DNA of 64,000 nt, taken from Mastigias papua. Taxonomy: Eukaryota > Cnidaria > Scyphozoa > Rhizostomeae > Mastigiidae. Positions 52,270-61,400 of the stretch are shown here, one piece after another. A model generated the notes under the pieces. The model saw nothing but the letters and a program-made list of their open reading frames with translations. It was not told where the DNA came from and did not search any database. The translations under genes were made by a program, and so were the position numbers. The first letter of the stretch is position 1; each line of letters starts with the position of its first letter. Location of the stretch: the NCBI GenBank assembly GCA_964019165.1, contig OZ025282.1, forward strand, positions 6,273,131 to 6,337,130, given 5' to 3'.

Positions 52270-54175
52270 CTACCTCCCTTATGTATAAACATTTCAATGC
52301 ATAAACTTTGAGGGCTTCCTCGATTGTAGCTTACATGTAATCATTGCATTGCATAAAAACTCTTAGGACTTCCTCGAATCGAAATCAAATATAAACATTG
52401 CATTTCATCAAACTTTGAGGACCTCCTCGAGTGTAATTCATATATAAACATTGCATTGCATAAAATTCTGAGGACTTCCTCGAATATACATCATATATAA
52501 ACATTGCATTGCATGAAACTCTGAGAACTTTCTCGAATGTAATTCATATATAAACATTGTATTGCATAAAACTCCGAGGACTTCCTCGAATATGCATCAT
52601 ATATAAACATTGCATTGCATGAAACTCTGAGGACTTCTTCGAGTGTAAACCATATATAAACATTGCATTGCATAAAACTCTGAGGACTTCCTCGAATGTA
52701 AATCATATATAAACGTTGCATTGCATGAAACTCTGAGGACTTCCTCGAGTGTAAATCATATATAACATTGTATTGCATAAAACTCTGAGGACTTCCTCGA
52801 ATATACGTCATATATAAACATTGTACTGCATAAAACTCTGAGGACTCCCTCGAATGTAAATCATATAAACATTGTATTGCATGAAACTCTGAGGACTTCC
52901 TCGAATGTAAATCATATATAAACATTGCATTGCACGAAGCTCTGAGGACTTCCTTGAGTGTAAATCATATATAAACATTGTATTGCATAAAACTCTGAGG
53001 ACTTCTTCGAGTGTAAATCATATATAAACATTGTATTGCATAAACCTCTGAGGACTTCCTCGAGTGTAAATCATATATAAACATTGCATTGCATAAAACT
53101 CTGAGGACTTCCTCGAATATACATCATATATAAACATTGTATTGCATAAAACTCTGAGGACTTCCTCGAATGTAAAACATATATAAACATTGTATTGCAT
53201 AAACCTCTGAGGACTTCCTCGAATATACATCATATATAAACATTGTATTGCATGAAACTCTGAGGACTTCCTCGAGTGTAAATCATATATAAACATTGTA
53301 TTGCATGGAACTCTGAGGACTTCCTCGAGTGTAAATCATGTATAAACATTGTATTGCATAAAACTCTGAGGACTCCCTCGAATGTAAATCATATATAAAC
53401 ATTGTATTGCATAAAACTCTGAGGACTTCCTCGAGTGTAAATCATATATAAACATTGTATTGCATAAAACTCTGAGGACTCCCTCGAATGTAAATCATAT
53501 ATAAACATTGTATTGCATAAAACTCTGAGGACTTCCTCGAATGTAAAACATATATAAACATTGTATTGTATCAAACTCTGAGGACTTCCTCGCATATACA
53601 TCATATATAAACATTGTATTGCATGAAACTCTGAGGACTTCCTCGAGTGTAAATCATATATAAACATTGTATTGCATAAAACTCTGAGGACTCCCTCGAA
53701 TGTAAATCATATATAAACATTGTATTGCATAAAACTCTGAGGACTTCCTCGAATGTAAAACATATATAAACATTGTATTGTATAAAACTCTGAGGACTTC
53801 CTCGCATACACATCATATATAAACATTGTATTGCGTAAAACTCTGAGGACTTCCTCGAGTGTAAATCATATATAATAATTGCACTGCATAAAACTCTGAG
53901 GACTTCCTCGAATATACAGCATATATAAACATTGTATTGCATGAAACTCTGAGGACTTCCTCGAGTGTAAATCATATATAAACATTGTATTGCATAAAAC
54001 TCTGAGGACTTCCTCGAATATAAATCATATATAAAGATTGCATTGATAACTTCGAGAACTTTCTCGGTCACCTGTAATTATTGCCTGGCATAAACTTCTA
54101 AACTTTGTCAAACATGTACAATTATTGAATAGCAGAAACTTCCAGGACCTCCTCGATCAAATATCATTATGACAC
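52270..54175. repeat. 53-bp minisatellite, about 34 copies
   Basis: The unit is tatataaacattgtattgca, taaaactctgaggacttcct, cgaatgtaaatca. Each copy holds the inverted repeat GAGGA-ct-TCCTC. Copies in the centre are very similar; those at both ends (52270-52440 and 54020-54175) are diverged, as expected if unequal exchange homogenises the middle. All three minus-strand frames are mostly open, giving open frames up to 156 residues, but 53 is not a multiple of three and no start or domain supports coding. Confidence 0.95.
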
Positions 54176-55108
54176 TGGACAAAAAAAATACTGGATGTAA
54201 CAATGCCAGTGGTTAGGTGGGGCCATTGTTAACAACGCTAAACCTATTTCGACAGGAACCGCAGAATTAGGTCAATGGTAGTCGCCGGGGGCTGCAAAGA
54301 GGGGCAAACGACTGTGCGTTTTCCCGCCTTAGATTCCAAGTCAGGCCAGAGGACTAGACACGCCCATCTGGTTGACGGAATAGAATTACCCAAAAGGGTT
54401 CAAATAATACCAAAGAATCTAATTCATATAAGATAAGAGGACTGTATGTATAAAATAATCCGATAAACTAAATGAAAATATATAAAAAACAATGTTGATT
54501 GCAAGTTCTTCCCATCACTTCTTGACTTGCGCCGCAAGGATTCTATAACTCCGACCAGATAATTCAAAAAATGAACGTTATCACCTCGTAAGTTTCATAT
54601 GTAGAGTTCCAATACTTCAGAGTTAAATTTCTTTAGAGTTCCAATGCGCCAGAGTTACAAGTCTTGATTCGATTTGCCTCTTGCATCTCAATTCGCTTCG
54701 ACCTTCGCTTCGACAATTTCATCCAATAAAACAAATGTATGTACTTCATTCGAATCCAATCAATCAATAAACAATGCAACTCAATAAACAATAAAATTCA
54801 AAAGAAATTAAAGAAAATAGAGGTTGGGGGCTAGCGGCCACATTTTCCTACAAAGACCAAGAAATGTGTGAGATTATAGCCTCAACGATACGACCAGGGA
54901 AGAGAGTTCGAGGTAGACTAACTTTGAGGGTAGGGAGGGAGGGAGAAGAAAACATAAGTATCCCCATGTAGATTGCTACAGAACGTGTGTACCACGAGGA
55001 CTGAAGAGAACGAAGAACGTGCAGTAAGGCGTGAGCATGATCTAATCATGTGATCCCCAGTCTGGGGGGTAGGAGTAAGGAACACAACGTGTCGCCTTTG
55101 TCGTTAAA
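54176..55108. other. Right arm of the insertion
   Basis: Unique sequence; no gene recognised. Near the right end it becomes less AT-rich and purine-rich (agggtagggagggagggaga near 54930). Confidence 0.5.
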
Positions 55109-55131
55109 GGACATTTACACGGTAAATGTCC
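55109..55131. repeat. Terminal hairpin of the insertion
   Basis: GGACATTTAC, loop acg, GTAAATGTCC: a perfect 10-bp stem ending 1-2 bp before the satellite resumes. Such a hairpin next to the 3' end is known for rolling-circle transposons, where it may act in termination. Confidence 0.8.
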
Positions 55132-55132
55132 C

Positions 55133-55609
55133 ATTTTGGCCAGAAATGCCTCATTTTCATCACTATTCAATGTTCAATCAAAATCAATCAATTTCAAATT
55201 TGGTCATTTTTGAGCAAAATACCAAGGCTATAGCCTTACTGTTTGGCCAAAAATGCCTCATTTTCATCACTTTTCAATGTTCAATCAAAATCAATCAATT
55301 TCAAATTTGGTCATTTTTGAGCAAAATACCAAGGCTATAGCCTTAGGTTTTGGCCAAGAATGCCTCATTTTCATCACTTTTCAATGTTCAATCAAAATCA
55401 ATCAATTTCAAATTTGGTCATTTTTGAGCAAAATACCAAGGCTATAGCCTTACTTTTTGGCCAAAAATGCCTCATTTTCATCACTTTTCAATGTTCAATC
55501 AAAATCAATCAATTTCAAATTTGGTCATTTTTGAGCAAAATACCAAGGCTATAGCCTTACTGTTTGGCCAGAAATGCCTCATTTTCATCACTTTTCAATG
55601 TTCAATTAA
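55133..55609 (+). repeat. 107-bp satellite, segment B (about 4.5 copies)
   Basis: This is the continuation of the array between the two insertions. It includes the rare variant gccttaggttttggccaaga, found again only at about 59031, which links it to the uninterrupted block at 58.5-59.1 kb. Confidence 0.97.
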
Positions 55610-56066
55610 GGTAGCTCCTATACAACCTAAAGTGAATTTTGTGATATTTTTAGAAAAAAATTTTTTTGTGTTTTTTGGTAGAATATCAATAGCAGAGTAC
55701 GTCTATGTCATTTGTAGAGGCGGTTTTTGCCCTGAAGTATGGAATTTATTTCATTGTTTCAAAGTTGGTAGCTGTTTTGTCCTTAGCAACTCCTTAGCAA
55801 CCCCATTTCCAAACATAGGTATTCATTGCCCCCCATAGAACTCTCCCTTTAGGTGTCAGTAAACCTTTTATGGACACCCTTATGTTGAATTGCTTATTTG
55901 GCTCCTCTGATAGCACCCTGTGGTCTCATACGGGACCTGTAAGAACACAAACTAGAAACATTGAACTCTCTGAACAGACCCTTGCTCTATCGTTCACTGA
56001 CAGACATCGAGTTGACTACATTCGTTGTATACTTTTAGGAGGTCATTAGGAAATTGAAGTAGCAAA

Positions 56067-57860
56067 ATGGGTAGAAAAAAGAATAAAATATATAGGAAAA
56101 AGAGCAAATTTCATGGAAATCGCTTTACACACAAAAGGGCTGCAAATGAGTGTGCTAGCGTTGTTGATATTGAACCGGACTTTGGTAGGCCTGCTGAACA
56201 AGACTCGTGTAGTCAACAAACTTTTTCAACTCCACCAAATCCGAAAAGATTACGAGTGGACGAGTCATCGACATCTGAGCCCGATAACTATTTTATTTTA
56301 ATAAATTTTTCAATTCTTAAAGATATAATAAGTAGTGTTGGAACCTGTGTTAATTGTGGGGGTGGCATATCTTTGGTTGATGTCACAAAAAGTAGAATGG
56401 GCCTAGCACATCAATTGAAGCTTTTTTGTAATGATTGTGAGTGGGAATGCCAGCAGTTCACTTCCCAAAGTTCAAAACCGAAAGAAACTGGTGGCAGATC
56501 GTTCTACGAAGCAAATATTCGTATGGTCATTGCCTTTAGAGAAATTGGGAAAGGGCATGAGGGCATTAGGGATTTTCTAAGAGTGATGAACATGTATGGG
56601 CTCTCTTGGCCAGCATATGAAAACATCAAAAAAGACTTGATTCCTGCTTACGAGATTGCATGTACTTCTTCAATGAAAAAAGCTGCTTATAAAGTTCATA
56701 ATGAAAATCACAATAAGCTTCCTACAAATCCATCAATTAAATTATGTGACATCTCAATTGATGGTACATGGCAGAAACGGGGGCATAATTCATTGAATGG
56801 TGTAGTGACAGGAATATGTAGTGATCTTTGTATTGACAAGCATGTTATGTCAAAGTATTGCAGACTTTGTCAGCAATGGGACCCCAAAAAGGGAACACAG
56901 TCATACAATAAATGGAAGGAAACACATACTTGTAAGAAAAATCATGCAAAATCTTCTGGAAAAATGGAAAGTTCAGGAGCATTAGCAATTTTCACATCTT
57001 CTGTTGAGAAGCACAATCTAATTTATGAAAATTACATTGGTGATGGTGATACCTCTTCTTTTAGAGATATCTGTGAGGCAAATCCATATAAAGATTATGG
57101 AATATTACCCTCAAAGCTTGAATGCATTGGCCATATCCAGAAAAGACTTGGAACAAGACTTCGTGAACTACGAAAGTCACACACAGGTACACATACCCCA
57201 TTATCTGGTAGAGGCAGACTTACAGATAAAGTCATAAATAGCCTTCAGAACTTCTATGGTCAGGCAATAAGGGAGAATCAAGGCAATTTATATGCAATGA
57301 AGAAAGCTGTTGGTGCTATTCTTTGGCACTGTACAGATTTTGGTGATGATGAGAAAGGACATCAGTATTGTCCAAGAAGCCCAAGCTCCTGGTGCAAATA
57401 TCAGAAAGACAAGGTGCTAGATACAAAGAAATACAAAAAGTCAATAAATCTGCCAATTTGGATACACAAAATTTTGAGACCCATATTTGAAGATCTGAGC
57501 AAAGATGAGTTGCTGTCAAGATGTCTCCATGGCAAAATACAGAATTCAAATGAAGCTCTCAGCAGTCTAATATGGAAAAAGTGCCCAAAATCAGTTTTTG
57601 TTGAAAAAGATACCCTTGAATGTGCAGTACACTCAGCAATTTTGAGTTACAATGAGGGACCATGTGCACTTACAGATGTTTTCAGCTACTTTGGTTTCAA
57701 GACAGGGATTGTTACAGCCTTTGATTCTGATAAAAAGAGAAAACAGCGGAACAGGAATATTGCAAGAAAGATGTCAAATGAAGGGAAAAAGAGGAGAAAA
57801 TGTCTCAGAAGTCTTAAGGTAGCTCCTATACAACTTAGGGAAGTTTTTTGGTTGTTGTAA
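56067..57860 (+). CDS. Mutator-like DDE transposase, 597 residues, intact frame
   Basis: The enzyme would cut and rejoin the transposon ends using an RNase H-like fold. The start MGRKKNKIYRKKSKFHGNRF is basic, as in related proteins. A zinc site is likely at C94-x2-C97 and C121-x2-C124. The catalytic residues are probably D232 (in LCDISIDGTWQKRGHNSLNG), D326 or D328 (in YIGDGDTSSF) and E496 (in KIQNSNEALSSLIWKK). Between the first two lies a Cys insert, YCRLCQ (C265, C268) with C289 and H293. The basic tail KKRKQRNRN...KKRRKCL may be a nuclear signal. The last 14 residues, from K584, are encoded by a second copy of the transposon's left end, so the original C terminus was probably replaced. 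The single exon has no stop or frameshift, so the protein could still be active. Relatives are known from sponges, hydra and insects. Confidence 0.9.
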   Translation: MGRKKNKIYRKKSKFHGNRFTHKRAANECASVVDIEPDFGRPAEQDSCSQQTFSTPPNPKRLRVDESSTSEPDNYFILINFSILKDIISSVGTCVNCGGGISLVDVTKSRMGLAHQLKLFCNDCEWECQQFTSQSSKPKETGGRSFYEANIRMVIAFREIGKGHEGIRDFLRVMNMYGLSWPAYENIKKDLIPAYEIACTSSMKKAAYKVHNENHNKLPTNPSIKLCDISIDGTWQKRGHNSLNGVVTGICSDLCIDKHVMSKYCRLCQQWDPKKGTQSYNKWKETHTCKKNHAKSSGKMESSGALAIFTSSVEKHNLIYENYIGDGDTSSFRDICEANPYKDYGILPSKLECIGHIQKRLGTRLRELRKSHTGTHTPLSGRGRLTDKVINSLQNFYGQAIRENQGNLYAMKKAVGAILWHCTDFGDDEKGHQYCPRSPSSWCKYQKDKVLDTKKYKKSINLPIWIHKILRPIFEDLSKDELLSRCLHGKIQNSNEALSSLIWKKCPKSVFVEKDTLECAVHSAILSYNEGPCALTDVFSYFGFKTGIVTAFDSDKKRKQRNRNIARKMSNEGKKRRKCLRSLKVAPIQLREVFWLL

Positions 57861-58433
57861 TTGAACACAGTCTTGGGGTCAGTATGGAAGTGTCGTATGT
57901 AAGAAATTTTTCTGACACCTTTTTGGTCACGTGATTTGCATAATTATGACGTCATTAGCATATTTAGGTCACATTTGACAGGGAACTTTGAAAAAAGATA
58001 TAAAATCAAAGGGACTTCATATGTCAACAATAATTCACATGAAGGTGGTCAAGATGATGATGAAGGGCAAGGACTAAAATTTTTGTGTAAAAATGAGCTT
58101 TCATATAGTTTTTGGCATCATTTACCAAAGAGAACATAAATTTCAGCCCTTGTACCCACAAGCCCAAGAATGCTATAAAGCCATCCTCTAATCTAGTTAA
58201 GGATTTTTTAGTTCATGCCCTTAAGCAAATAGAGGACAATATATGTGTAAAGTTTCAAAACCATATCTATAATAGTTTTTGAGAAATTCTTCCTCAAAAT
58301 GAGGGAAAAGCCCTAAAAACACAATAGCCGGAAAATGACTTCAAACATTTTCCTTTTACTTATGCCTCAAAATCCCCCAGGAATATAAGAATCACCCCCC
58401 TCTTGCTCTTTCTCCTTGTCTACAAATCCCTTT
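57818..58433 (+). mobile_element. Second transposon left end and 3' segment
   Basis: After TTAA (57814-57817), GGTAGCTCCTATACAAC is repeated exactly as at 55610, and the next 15 bases are similar but not identical. The rest, up to 58433, is noncoding. It is either a shorter relative inserted in the first element or a composite whose right end belongs to the second element. Confidence 0.55.
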
Positions 58434-61400
58434 TTAAAATCAATCAATTTCAAATTTGGTCATTTTTGAGCAACATACCAAGGCTATAGCCTTACTTTTT
58501 GGCCAAAAATGCCTCATTTTCATCACTTTTCAATGTTCAATCAAAATCAATCAATTTCAAATTTGGTCATTTTTGAGCAAAATACCAAGGCTATAGCCTT
58601 ACTTTTTGGCCAGAAATGCCTCATTTTCATCACTTTTCAATGTTCAATCAAAATCAATCAATTTCAAATTTGGTCATGTTTGAGCAAACTACCAAGGCTA
58701 TAGCCTTACTTTTTGGCCAAAAATGCCTCATTTTCATCACTTTTCAATGTTCAATCAAAATCAATCAATTTCAAATTTGGCCATTTTTGAGCAAGATACC
58801 AAGGCTATAGCCTTACTGTTTGGCCAGAAATGCCTCATTTTCATCACTATTCAATGTTCAATCAAAATCAATCAATTTCAAATTTGGTCATTTTTGAGCA
58901 AAATACCAAGGCTATAGCCTTACTTTTTGGCCAAAAATGCCTCATTTTCATCACTTTTCAATGTTCAATCAAAATCAATCAATTTCAAATTTGGTCATTT
59001 TTGAGCAAAATACCAAGGCTATAGCCTTAGGTTTTGGCCAAGAATGCCTCATTTTCATCACTTTTCAATGTTCAATCAAAATCAATCAATTTCAAATTTG
59101 GTCATTTTTGAGCAAAATACCAAGGCTATAGCCTTACTTTTTGGCCAAAAATGCCTCATTTTCATCACTTTTCAATGTTCACTCAAAATCAATCAATTTC
59201 AAATTTGGTCATTTTTGAGCAAGATACCAAGGCTATAGCCTTACTTTTTGGCCAAAAATGCCTCATTTTCATCACTTTTCAATGTTCAATCAAAATCAAT
59301 CAATTTCAAATTTGGTCATTTTTGAGCAAAATACCAAGGCTATAGCCTTACTTTTTGGCCAAAAATGCCTCATTTTCATCACTTTTCAATGTTCAATCAA
59401 AATCAATCAATTTCAAATTTGGTCATTTTTGAGCAAAATACCAAGGCTATAGCCTTACTTTTTGGCCAAAAATGCCTCATTTTCATCACTTTTCAATGTT
59501 CAATCAAATCAATCAATTTCAAATTTGGTCATTTTTGAGCAAAATACCAAGGCTATAGCCTTACTTTTTGGCCAAAAATGCCTCATTTTCATCACTTTTC
59601 AATGTTCAATCAAAATCAATCAATTTCAAATTTGGTCATTTTTGAGCAAAATACCAAGGCTATAGCCTTACTTTTTGGCCAAAAATGCCTCATTTTCATC
59701 ACTTTTCAATGTGCAATCAAAATCAATCAATTTCAAATTTGGTCATTTTTGAGCAAAATACCAAGGCTATAGCCTTACTTTTTGGCCAAAAATGCCTCAT
59801 TTTCATCACTTTTCAATGTTCAATCAAAATCAATCAATTTCAAATTTGGTCATTTTTGAGCAAAATACCAAGGCTATAGCCTTACTTTTTGGCCAAAAAT
59901 GCCTCATTTTCATCACTTTTCAATGTTCAATCAAAATCAATCAATTTCAAATTTGGTCATTTTTGAGCAAAATACCAAGGCTATAGCCTTACTTTTTGGC
60001 CAAAAATGCCTCATTTTCATCACTTTTCAATGTTCAATCAAAATCAATCAATTTCAAATTTGGTCATTTTTGAGCAAAATACCAAGGCTATAGCCTTACT
60101 TTTTGGCCAAAAATGCCTCATTTTCATCACTTTTCAATGTTCAATCAAAATCAATCAATTTCAAATTTGGTCATTTTTGAGCAAAATACCAAGGCTATAG
60201 CCTTACTTTTTGGCCAAAAATGCCTCATTTTCATCACTTTTCAATGTTCAATCAAAATCAATCAATTTCAAATTTGGTCATTTTTGAGCAAAATACCAAG
60301 GCTATAGCCTTACTTTTTGGCCAAAACTGCCTCATTTTCATCACTTTTCAATGTTCAATCAAAATCAATCAATTTCAAATTTGGTCATTTTTGAGCAAAA
60401 TACCAAGGCTATAGCCTTACTTTTTGGCCAAGAATGCCTCATTTTCATCACTTTTCAATGTTCAATCAAAATCAATCAATTTCAAATTTGGTCATGTTTG
60501 AGCAAAATACCAAGGCTATAGCCTTACTTTTTGGCCAAAAATGCCTCATTTTCATCACTTTTCAATGTTCAATCAAAATCAATCAATTTCAAATTTGGTC
60601 ATTTTTGAGCAAAATACCAAGGCTATAGCCTTACTTTTTGGCCAAAAATGCCTCATTTTCATCACTTTTCAATGTTCAATCAAAATCAATCAATTTCAAA
60701 TTTGGTCATGTTTGAGCAAAATACCAAGGCTATAGCCTTACTGTTTGGCCAAAAATGCCTCATTTTCATCACTTTTCAATGTTCAATCAAAATCAATCAA
60801 TTTCAAATTTGGTCATTTTTGAGCAAAATACCAAGGCTATAGCCTTACTTTTTGGCCAAAAATGCCTCATTTTCATCACTTTTCAATGTTCAATCAAAAT
60901 CAATCAATTTCAAAGTTGGTCATTTTTGAGCAAAATACCAAGGCTATAGCCTTACTGTTTGGCCAAAAATGCCTCATTTTCATCATTTTTCAATGTTCAA
61001 TCAAATCAATCAATTTCAAATTTGGTCATTTTTGAGCAAAATACCAAGGCTATAGCCTTACTTTTTGGCCAAAAATGCCTCATTTTCATCACTTTTCAAT
61101 GTTCAATCAAAATCAATCAATTTCAAATTTGGTCATTTTTGAGCAAAATACCAAGGCTATAGCCTTACTTTTTGGCCAAAAATGCCTCATTTTCATCACT
61201 TTTCAATGTGCAATCAAAATCAATCAATTTCAAATTTGGTCATTTTTGAGCAAAATACCAAGGCTATAGCCTTACTTTTTGGCCAAAAATGCCTCATTTT
61301 CATCACTTTTCAATGTTCAATCAAAATCAATCAATTTCAAATTTGGTCATTTTTGAGCAAAATACCAAGGCTATAGCCTCACTTTTTGGCCAAAAATGCC

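Larger units (their letters stand above)
51621..55132. mobile_element. 3.5-kb insertion in the satellite with a minisatellite core (Helentron-like, non-autonomous)
   Basis: The array stops at gccttacttt and resumes at ttttggccagaaatgcc, in the correct place of the monomer and of the higher-order pattern. Flanks of about 650 and 960 bp enclose about 34 copies of a 53-bp minisatellite. Close to the right end lies a 10-bp hairpin with a 3-nt loop. CTTTAACG at the left border (51617-51624) is the reverse complement of CGTTAAAG (55102-55109) just before the hairpin. The site is a T tract with at most 2 bp duplicated. Short subterminal inverted repeats, a tandem-repeat core, a 3' hairpin and T-tract insertion are features known for non-autonomous Helentron elements. 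No helicase gene is present, so the class remains inference. Confidence 0.6.
55610..58433 (+). mobile_element. TTAA-flanked DNA transposon with Mutator-like transposase (Kolobok-like?)
   Basis: The satellite is cut in the word ttcaattaa and resumes with TTAAaatcaatc. The uncut variant ttcaattaaaatcaatc occurs elsewhere in the array, so the insertion duplicated TTAA (55606-55609 and 58434-58437). The left end begins GGTAGCTCCTATACAAC. The right end (..acaaatcccttt) is not its inverted copy, so the true right end may be lost or replaced. The same 17-bp left end, again after TTAA, lies inside the 3' end of the transposase gene at 57818. TTAA duplication with a GG start and a MULE-type DDE enzyme suggests the Kolobok superfamily; this is inference. 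Confidence 0.75.

Noticed and set aside
52491..54071. Minus-strand open frames up to 156 residues (MFIYDLHSRKSSEF type)
   Set aside because: They come from the 53-bp minisatellite, which is open in all three minus frames. There is no conserved start, no domain, and the frame shifts at each unit.
55050..55838. Open frames crossing the satellite and transposon border
   Set aside because: They join satellite to unrelated transposon sequence by chance and contain no domain.
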